In this document: positions 50,685-62,872 of the stretch, piece by piece
How the letters are laid out: the number at the start of each line of letters is the position of its first letter
How positions within the stretch are numbered: position 1 is the first letter of the stretch
Assembly (NCBI GenBank): GCA_023974075.1
Contig: CM043798.1
Location: 8,449,673 to 8,513,672, forward strand
Direction of reading: 5' to 3'
Length of the DNA stretch: 64,000 bases
Origin: Chaenocephalus aceratus
Taxonomy: Eukaryota > Chordata > Actinopteri > Perciformes > Channichthyidae
Notes under the pieces: generated by a model
Database searches by the model: none
Seen by the model: only the letters and a program-made list of their open reading frames with translations
What the model was told of the DNA's origin: nothing
Position numbers and translations under genes: made by a program

Positions 50685-53491
50685 ACTGTGTTGAACTAGC
50701 TTTATTAAATGTCAGGTCTTTGGCAGGAAAAACATTTTTAATCAATGATTTTATCACTGAGCACAATCTCGATTTTATGTTTTTAACAGAAACTTGGATT
50801 GAACAAAATAACAGTGCAGCTGTTCTTATCGAATCAACCCCTCCCAACTTTAGTTTTATGAGTCAGAAAAGAATGCATAAGAAAGGGGGTGGAGTTGCTA
50901 TTCTGTTCAATGATTCCCTTCAATGCAGGAAGACATCGTATGGAAACTTTGATTCTTTTGAATATGTGGCCCTTCAGCTGAAATGCTCCTCTCGAGCTCT
51001 GTTCCTAAATATCTATAGACCACCCAAATACTGTGCAAGCTTTTTTGATGACTTTACTGAACTGCTGTCTATAGTGTGTATTGACTTTGACCGTCTAGTC
51101 ATTGTTGGTGATTTTAACATCCATGTTGACAACCCCCAGGACAGAGGGGCTAAAGAACTGTTTTGTGTTCTTGATAGCTATGGACTGACTCAGCATGTGA
51201 CGGAGCCCACGCACAATAAGGGGCACACTCTGGACTTAATTATCTCAAAGGGTCTGAATATCTCTAAGGTTGTGGTGACTGATGTTGCACTCTCTGACCA
51301 TTCCTGTGTTTTCTTTGAGAGCTCTATTTCTGTTCACAAAAATGTTCAAAAAGAGGTAACCACAAAGCGATATTTAACTGAAAATACTAGGGAAATGTTT
51401 ACTCAGAATTTTTCTTCCACACTTGCCCCTGCTAACATCTCAGTAAATGAGCTAGTAGATCATTTTAATTAAAAAATTAAAAATGTTATAGATGCCATTT
51501 CTCCAACTAAGGTAAAGGAAGTGACTGGGAAGAAAATATCTCCATGGAGAAAGGCCATGACCGTGAAAACAGAAAAAAGAGAATGTCGAAAAGCTGAACG
51601 CAGGTGGCGAAAAACAAATCTCCAGGTTCACTTTGAAATCTATAAAGAGAGACTTGGCCTTTATAATTTGGAATTGAAAAACGCACGACAATCGTTCTTC
51701 TCTGACATCATTACCAAAAACAAAAACAATGCACGTGCCTTGTTTGCTACCGTCGACAGACTAACTAACCCCCCAGTGTCAGTAGCCTCTGCATTTCTAT
51801 CCACCAGGGCGTGCAATGATTTTGCCTCCTTTTTCACTGACAAAATTCAGAAAATCAGACAAGCAGTCAGTGCCTCTGCATCAGGAACAGCAAATGCGTT
51901 GTCTCTGTGTCCACCTAATAACAATTCAAGCACCATGACACAATTCCATCAGATTAAGGATAAAAACCTAGAGGACATTATACAACTTCTGAAATCCTCC
52001 TCCTGCTGCCTTGATATTATTCCAACAGGATTTTTCACAGATGTTTTTCATTGCATGGCCTCAGATCTACTTCATATAGTAAACAAATCTCTTCACTCAG
52101 GTATTTTTCCACAGGCCCTGAAAACTGCAGTCATTAAACCGCTCTTAAAAAAGAATAATCTAGATGCTTCAGTAATGAACAATTACAGGCCCATATCAAA
52201 CCTCCCATTTCTGGGTAATATCATTGAAAAAGTGGTTTTTCAACAGTTGAGTAATTTCTTGCATTTAAATAACTGTTTGGATGTGTTCCAGTCAGGCTTT
52301 CGTCCAAACCACAGCACTGAGACTGCTCTTGTAAAGGTCTTTAATGACATCCACTTAAACACAGACAGTGGCAGAACTTCAGTGTTAGTATTATTAGATC
52401 TCAGTGCTGCGTTTGACACTGTTGACCACAGCATATTACTAGACCGACTGGAAAACTGGGTGGGACTTTCGGAAACAGTTCTAAATTGGTTTGAATCCTA
52501 CTTAAAGGACAGAAACAACTTTGTTTCTATAGGTACATACACATCTGAGTTGACAAATATGACATGTGGGGTTCCTCAAGGCTCCATCTCGGGGCCTCTT
52601 CTCTTTAACGTCTACATGCTACCACTGGCTCAGATAATGAAAAACAACAAAATAAGTTACCATAGCTATGCAGATGACACACAAATCTACGTAACAATTT
52701 CACCAGGAGACTATGCTCCAATTCAAACACTGGGTAAGTGCATTGAACAAATCAATGACTGGATGTGTCAGAACTTTCTCCAATTAAACAAAGATAAAAC
52801 TGAGGTAATGGTTTTTGGAGCAAAGTCAGAACGTATAAAAGTGAGCGCTGAGCTTCTGTCTGCAATGTTCAAAACAACAGATAAAGCCAGAAATCTAGGT
52901 GTAGTCATGGACTCTGACCTGAGTTTCAACAGTCACATTAAAACAGTTACTAAATCAGCCTACTATCACCTAAAGAATATATCTAGGAGACTAATGTCAC
53001 AGCAGGATTTGGAAATACTTGTCCATGCGTTTATATTCAGTAGACTCGACTACTGCAATGGTGTCTTCACAGGTCTCACTAAAGAATCTATTAGGAAGCT
53101 GCAGCTGATTCAGAACGCTGCTGCTCGAGTCCTCACTAACACTAAGAAAGTGGATCACATCACTCCTGTTCTGAAGTCTTTACACTGGCTTCCTGTGTGT
53201 CAAAGAATAGATTTCAAAATACTGCTGCTGGTTTATAAAGCACTGAATGGTTTAGGCCCAAATTACATTTCTGACCTCCTGCTAAATTATGAACCATCCA
53301 GATCTCTCAGGTCTTCAGGGACTGGTCAGCTTTCTGTCCCCAGAGTCAGAACTAAACATGGTAAAGCAGCGTTCAGTTATTATGCTCCAAATATCTGGAA
53401 CAAACTCCCAGAAACCTGCAGGTCCGCTGCAACTCTGACTACTTTTAAATCCAGGCTGAAGACTCTTCTTTTTGTTGCTGCTTTTAATTGA
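50685..53491 (+). pseudogene. L2 ORF2, endonuclease plus reverse transcriptase, one stop
   Basis: One frame throughout, interrupted only by TAA at 51470-51472. The head ELALLNVRSL has no upstream ATG. APE endonuclease landmarks are FLTETW (~50790), VGDFNIH (~51108) and LSDHS (~51292). RT landmarks are NNYRPISNLPFLGNIIEKVV (~52180), FQSGFRPNHSTETALVKVF, LLDLSAAFDTVDHSILLDRL, CGVPQGSISGPLLFNVYM and the catalytic YADDTQ at ~52668. The C-terminal LHWLPVCQRIDFKILLLVYK is typical of L2/Maui-type elements. A single mutation event separates it from an uninterrupted frame, so it is probably young. Confidence 0.85.
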
Positions 53492-53540
53492 ACTATTCAT
53501 ATCTTAGACTGCACCCTTGCCTTGCCTTGCCTTGCCTCTT

Positions 53541-54480
53541 ATTAATTATTGGTTAGCTCAGCTCCATTACATTTATAAAACCTCTTCATGTTTCACAAAG
53601 CACAACTATGATTTAATGAAATTATATTTTGTAACAAATTTTAACTTGGCTCAATCCTTAACGGAAAAAAATCTGATTTTGAAAACTGAACTGATATGCA
53701 TATCCAATTCGAAGGAGCAGTCAATAAACCCGCCAGGATAATTAAGAAAAGATAAATGCCAGCAATAAAAACATGTCAGGTGGTCCAATAACTACAACCA
53801 CAGTCTTATTCTAATCAAGATTGATTAAATCCATCCCAGTTTTGATATAATCTAATCAGCTCAGCAAAGGCTGAATAAATTATGAACTATTTGTTTTTAT
53901 AGGCAAATTGTACAGATTTTTACATAATGGGAACAACAGTCAAAAGGACTCCACAGTGTTAAAGAGACCAGTCTTAAAGCACCAGAACATCAGAGTTTCC
54001 TGAGCCAGCAGTTAACATGATACAAATGTCAATGTGGCTATTTAAAGTTACAGGAGTCAGAAGCATCTCTTTATGTTATTTTGTGTTTTTGGCGGATTGT
54101 AAACTAACTTTTAAAGGTTCATAACCAACTGTATCAGTTTGTGTAGAATCATAGCGATATATAATCTGAATATTGATTAATCCATAGAAATAAATAAATG
54201 AAGTTTTAAACAATCACAACCAATTTCCTAATACCCTTTAAACCCTCCTATTGTCTATGTTTCCCCCCCCCCCCCTTACTTTGGTGTTCGCGGTCAAATT
54301 TGACCGGTCCTGTTTTAACTGCTATTACATTAACACAAAAACCATTCATCATCACCAAATTTCATTTAACACCCTTTCAAACTGTACATATTGTATCAGA
54401 GTACTGGTACACATGAAAAACTGCAGTAAATATACAAAGAATAGATACTGAACATGTATTGTGTGTGCCAGGTGTGATCC
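53541..54480. other. non-coding stretch after LINE
   Basis: No gene. AACCCTCCTATTGTC at 54242, a C-run, and CGGTCAAATTTGACCGG at 54292 form the kind of end seen in small fish MITEs. A related TTTTTGACCGGGAACACC lies at 54970, so 54240-54985 may be one MITE expanded by the TG tract. No duplication was confirmed. Confidence 0.4.
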
Positions 54481-54487
54481 ATGTGGG

Positions 54488-54590
54488 GGGATAATAATAA
54501 TAATAATAATAATCCTTATATTTATTATAGCGCTTTATCAAAGACTCTCAAAGCGCTTTACAAATTCACATTATACATACAGATCATACA
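54488..54590 (+). repeat. (AAT)n followed by SINE-like tail sequence
   Basis: ATAATAATAATAATAATAAT then ATAGCGCTTTATCAAAGACT and AAAGCGCTTTACAAATTC, a common vertebrate retroposon-end wording. Confidence 0.5.
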
Positions 54591-54660
54591 TGTAATGGTC
54601 ATCTACTGTGGACAATACCCACAGGGATGGGCACATAAGAGCGGGAAATGTGTCAAATTG

Positions 54661-54795
<135 letters not shown>

Positions 54796-54985
54796 TGGGG
54801 GGGGGGTTGTGTGTGTTTGTGTGTGCCAAGTGTGATTCACATGGGGGGATTGGGCACATAAGGGGGGGAACACATCTGGAGTATGTGTGTGTGTGTGGGG
54901 GGGGGGGGGGTTTGTGTGTGTGTTTTATCTGATCCGGATGGCTACTAATTCCTTTTCTTTATGGCGGTAATTTTTGACCGGGAAC

Positions 54986-57950
54986 ACCATGGGTGTTACA
55001 AAGTTGACTACATACAAAATAACAATCATTTCAAAATCTGTGAAAAATGTACATTAGTGCAAGACTGTCCATAGCAGCGTAAAAACTGTCTGACCGATGT
55101 ACTACTTTCATCAATCATAACTGTTTAGTTTTACATTCGATTGCATTAAGGCTTTATGATATCCTTCACAGTAGACATTTGAACATTATGAAATTGCTGA
55201 TCACCACTTTCATTGAATTTTGGATGATCTATTGATTGCTGTGTCTTTAATATGTATACGTATAAATGCGTCTTTTATATATTATGTATATACATATTTT
55301 TATATTTTTATTTTGTATTCCTCTGGAATTGTGGGAAACAGTATTTCGATCTCTCTGTCTGTACACACAAACTGAAAGATTGACAATAAAGTAGACTTTG
55401 ATCACATTCTTACATTAAATATAATTGAGAAGAGCTACCATAGTCTGAATTACTTTATTTATTTGATGATATGGTAGTAACCCCTTTCACACTTTCTGAC
55501 AGACACATTGTGATGTGATCTAGTGAGACTGAGAGTGTAAGCATAAAGTGCCACACAATGCCTTATTATGAATAAACCTGTTTGTTAGGTCAGGGAGGCA
55601 GCAGCAGAACAGAGCACAGGGCTACCCTGCAGTCACTCAGGGTGTTGACTTTGCATGGGGCTGAAGGCCACTTCAACACATGTAAATCTCCTGTTACCAA
55701 GGCCATCTCTAGGATTCACTCCCAACAACTGTCTCTGACATCTCACTAAACTGTGGCAAACTTTACCTCGGCAGAAAAACAGACAATGTTTTTTCAGATA
55801 GGGATCTATTTTGGAGCGTGCTCTTTCAGTCTTTTGTAGCGTGTTACGTACACTAAATGACTGTCCATTGTGATGGTTATTGGAAAGTATTGTGGAAACA
55901 GAAGACTGTAGAGAAGACAATAGAGCAAGAAGAGAACACTAAAAGGAGCATAGCAAATGATCCTGCTGCCAAAGCAAATGTATGTGTAAAAAAACGTAAA
56001 TGACATGCAAGTTGCAAATAGTTAGACACAGTTTATGTCTTCATATTGCGATGCATAGATTTATTTTATATGTTTGTGGTTATGGTTGTACATTAATTTA
56101 ACACGGTAGAAAAATTAAATAAAAAACAGAGCAGTGTATTACAAATTCCTTGTTAATTATTCCAAAGTTAATTCTGTGTTATGTGATCTTTTTCCAAATG
56201 CTTGTACCCCATGTTGAAACCTGGAGTCCTTATGAGGCAGTGAAAAAAAGCACTGTCTGAAAATGTGATAAACAGTCAAATGCATTGCATCATTTCTTAT
56301 TGGACACTGGATACCACATGCTAACACAAAGCAATTACCTTCATTTTAGAATTTCTTGCAGTATCTCAACTAAATGTGTCCTATGTGTCACTTTTACCAA
56401 TCATTCAGACATTATACATTATAACAACAGCAAGAAAAAAAGATGATAGTTTAGAAATGTTCTACATATATTTCCCCTCTTTCATATTTATCCAAAATAT
56501 GTTGTATTAAATCATAGTAAATGAATCATTTAACGAAAACATGTACATTGCTCCCACACTAACAGTTGACTTTGTTGCTATAAGAGATGAATTGTGTAAT
56601 AGAGAGTGTGTACAAAAGAAGGGTCTCCTTGAGCCTGTGAATTTATCTTGAAAAATAAATGTCTCCAAAAACTCAATATGTTAGTATAGATTTGTGTAAG
56701 GTGTTCAATATCAGAGTCTGAAATGTGAAACTGGCCTCATGGTAGGATCACATGAAAGAATGGAGCTCTACCACCACTTACTGGTAGAGTTACAGCAAGA
56801 CAGGAAGAAGACAGGAAGAAGAAGAAGCTATAACATTCCTGAATTAGATCAATAAATATATCTGAAAATAAGCGTGGAGTGAATAGAGGAGATACACTGT
56901 ATTAAATTAAACAATGTGAGTCACAAAGCAGACAGTGACTGGTTGAATTTATTCAGGGCATCTTGTCACCATTGATAACGGTCTGGTATGGGATACAAAT
57001 TAAGCTCAGGGCAAAGGAAATGGGAATAATTATTGACTAAAACCTCAAAGATCAGAGGCTGAAAACTCCCCACACTTTAATCCATGACTAAACGCACGCC
57101 CTCACGATCAATGACTGATGACCCTCTTCCCCCCGACCACCATCTTTGAAAATCTCCACCTGGCAGCCACTAAAGGTCACTAGGAGTCTTGGGACAAAGC
57201 TGTGCAGCTTATACTGTAAATACTAAAAAGTCTAATTCTTATGCTATATGGAAATGTACTATATGTTGTTTCAGTAACACTTGCTATGACCCCCATGTAA
57301 GAAAAGGATACAACATACATTAAAACATAATAGAGCACTGTATGATCATAGCATGCTTACAAATTCACAAGCATTAAAAGAATAATTAATAAATCAACTT
57401 TTTAAATTCCTTATCACTGTAATAATGCACTCATGTGGGATTATAATTTACTCTAAGTGGTCATTGTTTTCTTTAACTAAAGTGAAAAAATATTTTTAAT
57501 TTACTTTAAAAATAGCTGAAAGTAACATATTTTCTAATTATAAGTAATAAAGACGCACCAGCAATTATGATGATACTTATAGGTCATTATAATCCTTCGT
57601 GTTATATGATTGGTATCATTTTTATAAATAAAATGCAAAGTGATAAAGCATTATATTTTTCAGTGCTTATTAATATAATTATAAAGTGCAATACGAATAT
57701 TATATGAATGCATTCTAAGTATGTTCATAATGCATTAAAGACATTGGTGTTTAATGAAATGATTTAAACTAATATTGTCCTGGTTTTAAGAGCCTCAAAT
57801 AAAAGAGTTCTGCAGTGTGGCAAAGAAACAAAGGCATACATCTATGTCAACATATAATACAAATAATACAGCAAATCAATCAAGTCATAGATGAAGTGAA
57901 ATACATTCAAATAAAAGGTTTGTAGCATAAATTAAACAATAAAGACCAAA
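54986..57950. other. gene-free intergenic DNA
   Basis: AT-rich. A retroposon-like tail with GACAATAAAGTAGACTTTGA lies at 55380-55400, and a small AGGAAGAAGACAGGAAGAAG purine tract at 56800. No ORF, tRNA or splice pattern that I would defend. Confidence 0.5.
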
Positions 57951-58867
57951 AGGAAACTCACATCGTCAGAGACACATGAGGGGAGCAGGACTGGAGACAC
58001 TTTGCTGTCAGTCTGTCTGCTCGGTCAGTCTCTGTCTGATCCTCTGACCTGATCCCACCTGCTGTCACTGTCCAACCAGGAGCCTTGTGCAACAGGCAGG
58101 TCACGTTTATCAGTCCAGGGGCGGTGTGTGAAGCAGCACAGGGGAATTCACAACAGTTGCAATTATTTATTTGTGGACGTTTGTCCTTTATTTGCACTGA
58201 CGGTACGTGCCGTTCTGTCAGACGTTGCAGATGTAGGGAGATGTATTGCACCAAACTTCAACTTGATTAACGACGACTAACCCTGTACCTGCTACACACA
58301 ACCATCTGGAAAATAAAATATAACAGCACAAACCTGGCAGAGCAGAGGAAGAATGCTTTTATTTCTGCAACCATGACATCGTGCACATGACTTGCACCAC
58401 TAGGAGCAGCCTATCTAAGCAAAATGAATAGTTGGCATGAACACAGTGATCGATATTAGTGGTATGTGTCATGGGATGTTATGCCTTTAAAAGCATTTAT
58501 GACTATCAAGCTTCATTGGGAGCTATAGACAGTCCATGGCTACAACACTGCCTCACAGGAACAGGAAATGCAAAGCGGAAGATTCTAAGATTGGACGATA
58601 AGCTTCTGTCTGCACGCTTTAGGACACGTTAACTTATAACCCTTGAGAGATCACAGATTGGCCTAAAAATAGCACCTCATTTATCTTTATTGGTGCAGAG
58701 GCATTGTGGCTGATCATACAGACATTACACATTAGATTCAAGGTAAACATCAATATACCAAATATTGGAACAGAGGTTGTCAAAGTGCAATTAAGATCAA
58801 TAATATATCTGTATATACATATATTAGACTAATATACAAAATGCAGTCTCCCACTTCCACCCGTCTG

Positions 58868-58919
<52 letters not shown>

Positions 58920-60000
58920 GTGTTGCATTACAATCACCAATTCACATCGCCTTGAATTATTGTTTTATTATTGTATCTTTATTTAATTGGGCAGTGTAAT
59001 TGAGATGAGTCTCTCGTTTTCCAGAGAAAAACCTGTTTGCCATCAAATACAATTTTATTTATTTTAACAGCGTTTCAAAAATAAACAGTTTATTTGCTGA
59101 AGGAACAACATACTTAAACCTGGCTTTTTTGAGTTACCGATGAGTATGTTTCAGCAGAAACACGAGTCACTGTATTTCATTTGGCTGTTCTCTTCCCTTA
59201 TGCATGCTCCCCGTGAAATTGAAAAGACAGTTGCTCTCACATGTTGGCAGGGAAAGAACACTTCCATCAATGCTGAACCAAAACATTTAGAAATTAGGTC
59301 AAATACCTCAAATATCAAAGTATCCTCATTCAACGATTCGTAAGAGAAAAAGCCGGAAAGTCTTTACAGATGTACAATCATATTTTTAAGGCTGGTCATT
59401 CCTCTAGTACATGGATTCCTCCTAACACAAGACATGTAGTTCCATGTTTGCATCACTCACTATCAAACCCAGAATGTTTTCATTCGTTTTTAGCAACATT
59501 GTTACGACCCAACTTTAACCTCTCTAGATGAACATTGTTTCAGAGCAATTTAAAATGAAAATAATCTGAGAATGCATAAGAAACGTACAAATGATGGCAT
59601 TAAAAAGCAGCCTACATGTCCTGAGAATAACAATACGTGCCGTGTTCGACTGAGACTTCTAGCGACTGTGCTTAAAGCCTAGAAATAAAATGGCTGAAAA
59701 AACTAAATTGGGTTTAAAGGCTTTAATGTACTCAAACATCTGTATGAAGCTTCCATTGCTTCATTAACTGAACCTTTAGGATTCTCAAGAGATACAATTA
59801 AAAACATGAGTCATTTGCATTATTTACTAAATAACTAATAGTTAAACAGATGATACGGTGACTCTGCGTGTCCCCACTGTCAGAACCTATTACCTCGTTC
59901 CTTTTCCAGATCCTCAAATTTCACAAGAAAAGGGTTCCGTGGTGTTTTCAGTTTCCTTGTGTGGTAGCCCCCGCTGTGGAGGGTCCTAGGACTGGTCACA
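57951..60000. other. intergenic DNA downstream of mir-223
   Basis: Contains a (CA)n tract (58869-58916). 57963-58100 is GC-richer and could be read as a short minus-strand exon ending GACGATG|TGAGTTTCC, but nothing else supports it. Otherwise nothing recognisable. Confidence 0.45.
58869..58916. repeat. (CA)n microsatellite
   Basis: 24 CA units. Confidence 0.95.
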
Positions 60001-60024
60001 TTTGGAGAAAAGTGACACCTCACT

Positions 60025-60046
60025 TGGGGTATTTGACAAACTGACA
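60025..60046 (-). ncRNA. mir223: mature miR-223-3p
   Basis: 22 nt, beginning TGTCAGTTTGTC and ending AAATACCCCA on the minus strand. The seed is GTCAGTT. This is the dominant arm in vertebrates. Confidence 0.95.
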
Positions 60047-60067
60047 CTCAGCGAAACAAGAGTGTCA

Positions 60068-60089
60068 AACTCAGCTTGTCAAATACACG
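60068..60089 (-). ncRNA. mir223: mature miR-223-5p
   Basis: 22 nt, beginning CGTGTATTTGAC on the minus strand and ending AAGCTGAGTT; same as the known vertebrate passenger arm. Confidence 0.9.
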
Positions 60090-60136
60090 AAGTGGGGGCC
60101 TGATCCGGGGAAGACTGGCTCTGTGGAGTAAACAAC

Positions 60137-60330
60137 CTGCAGCAAACAAACATTAAGGAAGTAAGAAAGCATGTTTATATTTGACACAAAGCTCTAATGT
60201 CGTTTAGAGAGAAGATTCAGATGTGTTACCTGAGTGTGTGAAGCAGAAGAGTCCGTGTGCTCCTTCCTCCCTCAGGAGCTCGTACTGTTGACACTGTGCA
60301 CAAACACCTCGTTTGACCATTGAGCAAAGA
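60137..60330 (-). ncRNA. mir223: putative pri-mir-223 first exon and short intron
   Basis: On the minus strand CACACTCAG|GTAACAC at 60230/60229 is a good donor. TTTGCTGCAG| at 60137, preceded by a T-rich TGTTTGTTTG, is a good acceptor. This gives a ~93-bp intron and an exon 2 that starts at 60136 and contains the hairpin. Exon 1 would span 60230 to about 60310-60330. The transcription start is not visible from sequence alone. RNA-seq or CAGE would settle it. Confidence 0.45.
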
Positions 60331-60336
60331 GGAAGT
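60328..60336 (+). promoter_or_regulatory. PU.1/ETS-like site upstream of mir-223
   Basis: AGAGGAAGT, preceded by AA, is a consensus PU.1 (SPI1) site lying just upstream of the inferred pri-mir-223 first exon. PU.1 control of mir-223 is established in mammals; here it is inferred. Confidence 0.45.
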
Positions 60337-60410
60337 CAGAACAAGGAAGATAACTGCGAAGCCAGAGCTCAGGAAATATGTTGAAATGAAGTGTCAACAT
60401 GTCGTGATTG

Positions 60411-60419
60411 TGAAATGCC
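60411..60419 (+). promoter_or_regulatory. C/EBP-like site upstream of mir-223
   Basis: TTGTGAAAT fits the TTNNGNAAT C/EBP pattern, about 80 bp upstream of the PU.1-like site. Position is approximate within a few bases. C/EBP input into mir-223 is known in mammals. Confidence 0.35.
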
Positions 60420-60589
60420 GTTTGTGGCTCACAGTTTTGTAGATAATGGTTTGCTGAGACACATTCGTCTTTTGTGGCATTTGATGTGTGTTCACTATGT
60501 GTGTACAGAATGTGCTGAAGGAACTGAGAGTCACAGGAGAAAGAACATTTCAGATCCGATGGTGTAGAGTTTTAATGGCATTTTACAGT

Positions 60590-60785
60590 TCATTTAATTT
60601 AAATATATTCCAATGTTCAGTATTTCATTTTACATTCTTTGTGTTACCATTCTCTTGCACTATTTGTATTTCTATTTCTTCTTGCACTTCTTGTACTTCT
60701 TGTTGTGTCTTACTCTTAAACCAATGACTTTCATTGCCAAAACTACACTGTAAGCTATGACAATAAAGCCCTTGAAATATTCATC
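60590..60785 (+). mobile_element. retroposon 3' tail
   Basis: T-rich sequence with CTTCTTGCACTTCTTGTACT ending CTATGACAATAAAGCCCTTG, the usual form of a fish LINE/SINE tail with a polyadenylation box. 5'-truncated. Confidence 0.45.
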
Positions 60786-61250
60786 TTAAGATTTGTGTTC
60801 AAAATGTGATCAAATGAACTGCTCTATTCTTGGTATCGTACCTCCATTAACGGCAATGTTAGCCATACTTTTTCAAATGTTAGGCCATGTTTCGTCCTGC
60901 TGATTGGTGGTCCATCTGTCCGTTTGCCCCCCTGTGCAGCAAAGCTACACGCATCAGGGCGATGACAACTAGTTCCACATGGACACACCTAATAGCCAAT
61001 GTATTAAGCCCAACCAGGACTCAGTCCATGCAATTATGTTATGATGTCTGGACTCTTGTTTTTCCAAGTAAAACTCTATCAAAGTCACTTTTTCTTGCCT
61101 CACCGCTGTACTTTTTGCAACAGCCAGAATGTGCTGCACGCTGTAACTTCCCCCTGTTGCTCAGGACCAACGCACCACCATTACTCTCTGGACTTCCCTC
61201 TGCAGACACCACCCTGCTGTAGGTTAGCTTCTCTAATACAGAGGGACTGG

Positions 61251-61395
61251 ATATACTGTATACTGAACATAGTATACTGTATGCTGAACATACTGTATAC
61301 TGAACATACTGTATACTGAACATACTGTATACTGGATATACTGTATACTGAACATACTGTATACTGAACATACTGTATACTGGATATACTGTATG
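61251..61395. repeat. 16-bp minisatellite
   Basis: About nine copies of CATACTGTATACTGAA with GGATATACTG variants. Each unit contains the palindrome GTATAC. Confidence 0.9.
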
Positions 61396-61624
61396 CTAGC
61401 TGTTTGTACAGTTTACACAGCACTGTTACTTGTATCCTTGTATTTTAAAGCTGTTTGTTTCATTAGATTTATTGCCTCTATTTTTTTATTTTTTTATTTA
61501 TACAGGTGTAAAATCTCATTGAAACACAAGGTCTCATTTTCAAGAGAGACCTGTCTATAGTGGTTGTTTTTGAAGGTTTCAAAGTTGAAATGTGCGTAAA
61601 AATAAACTTGCCTTGCCTTCAGTA

Positions 61625-62420
61625 TTTTACAGAACAGCAAAGTACAGTACAGTACAGTATATTATAGAATAGTATAGTATAGTAAAGTATTGTTGTGTAT
61701 TGTATATTTGAGTTAACAACCTATAGTATATTATATTCTAGTGTAGTATAGTATAGTATCATATAAAAATGTATAGTATATTATATTATAGTTTACTATA
61801 GAATAGTATAGTACAGTACAGTGCAGAATAGTATAGTCTAGAATACAAGGGTATAGAAGAGTATAGTATAGTACAGTGCAGTGTAGAATTGTATGTTATA
61901 GTATAGTATTGTTGTGTATTGTATATTCTAGTTTACAGTATAGTTAATAATACAGTAAAGTGTAGAATAGCATAATATAGTATGTGTCACGATCTGTCTA
62001 TGTTTTATTTTGTCCTGTCTAGATCTGTCTTTGTTTTCCTGTTTTAGTTTGAAAAGTGTTCACCCCTCGTCTTGTCTGTGGCTTCCTGTCTGTGTTCCCT
62101 CCTGCCTGATTACCTGGTTGTGTTCACCTGGTGCCCCTGTGTGTTCTCCTCCCTCCTCACCTGTGTCTTGTTTGTTTGATTAGTCCTGTGTGCATTTAGG
62201 TTCTGCTTTTTCTGTAGGTCTTTGTGAGATTCTTGACGTTGTTGGATGGATTTTGGTTCGTACGAGTTTGTGGTTTGCCTTGCTTTACTTTGTTTGCCTG
62301 GCCTTTCCCATAAATAAAGGAGTTGATTCAACCAACGGGTTGCTGCATTTGGGTCCTATGAATACCTTGCCGTCCAGCCGTAACAGTATGATGTTATATG
62401 GTACAGTATAATATACAATA
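61625..62420. repeat. (AGTAT)n-type degenerate microsatellite, interrupted
   Basis: Degenerate TATAGTATAGTA units run from about 61640 to 61984 and resume at 62391; the solo LTR at 61985-62385 inserted into them. Confidence 0.8.
61985..62385 (+). mobile_element. solo LTR (401 bp), Ty3/gypsy-like
   Basis: Starts TGTCACGATCTGTC and ends CAGCCGTAACA (TG...CA). An exact 5-bp duplication GTATG lies at 61980-61984 and 62386-62390. CCCATAAATAAAGGAG supplies a polyadenylation box. CACCTGGTG and TGTGTCTTG blocks resemble those of the minus-strand LTR at 11479-11826, suggesting related families. Confidence 0.85.
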
Positions 62421-62439
62421 GTTACTGTAGTAAGTAGCA

Positions 62440-62872
62440 CACTAATAATTCCCAACCTTTCTCTAAAATTGAGTAAGCTTACTACTACTCTTTAGCAAGT
62501 GACATATTTTATAAAAAAAAACTATACTAGAACTATACGATTGACCTGAATAGTGAATGCAGTTCTGCAGGTCGTTGTGTAAAGCGATCTCTCAGGATGA
62601 ACTCCTGTGGATGTTGCATCATGTTGAGCTGTGTGTTGCAGCACAGCATCGTGTGTTGCAGCTCTTCACTGTGCACTGATCCTAAATCTTCAAAATGTTT
62701 TTTAAAAATGTTTTCACCGAAATAAATAAGATCCTGAGATATGGGCTTACTGTGTGCATTTTTTCTTTAAAGTTGTCCAATACCTTTTATTAAAAAAAGA
62801 AGCCCCCACAACCCATGCGTAGCATTAGCAACCCCAATTTGGGGTCCTGGCTCCAAGGTTGAGAACCAGTGG
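62440..62872. mobile_element. possible hAT/Charlie-like MITE
   Basis: The right end CCAAGGTTGAGAACCAGTGG resembles the inverted form of Charlie-type termini (CAxTGGTTCTCAACC). The left end CTAATAATTCCCAACCTTTC is a diverged partner. No target duplication found. Confidence 0.35.

Larger units (their letters stand above)
48386..53540 (+). mobile_element. near full-length L2-clade LINE
   Basis: It holds a 5' region, ORF1 with an esterase-like domain, ORF2 with APE endonuclease and RT, and a short 3' end with (CCTTG)n at about 53515-53535. Damage is limited: ORF1 has a stop and two shifts, ORF2 a single internal TAA. I found no target duplication, so both outer boundaries are approximate. Confidence 0.8.
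60015..60100 (-). ncRNA. mir223: microRNA precursor mir-223
   Basis: The minus strand folds into a hairpin: the 5' arm around CGTGTATTTGACAAGCTGAG and the 3' arm around TGTCAGTTTGTCAAATACCC pair over ~24 bp with few mismatches plus a short bulge, with a 10-nt loop (TTGTTTCGCT on the minus strand). Both arms equal the vertebrate miR-223 5p and 3p sequences as I know them. miR-223 is a myeloid microRNA that tunes granulocyte and macrophage differentiation and inflammation by repressing mRNAs through Argonaute. It lies alone, away from protein genes, as the independently transcribed mir-223 does in mammals. Confidence 0.95.

Noticed and set aside
57963..58100. Possible host exon on the minus strand
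   Set aside because: Only one donor-like site and a modest GC rise; no acceptor, homology or conserved protein sequence.
61039..61423. Tyr/Ser/Val-rich ORFs near 61.2 kb
   Set aside because: Produced by the 16-bp minisatellite.
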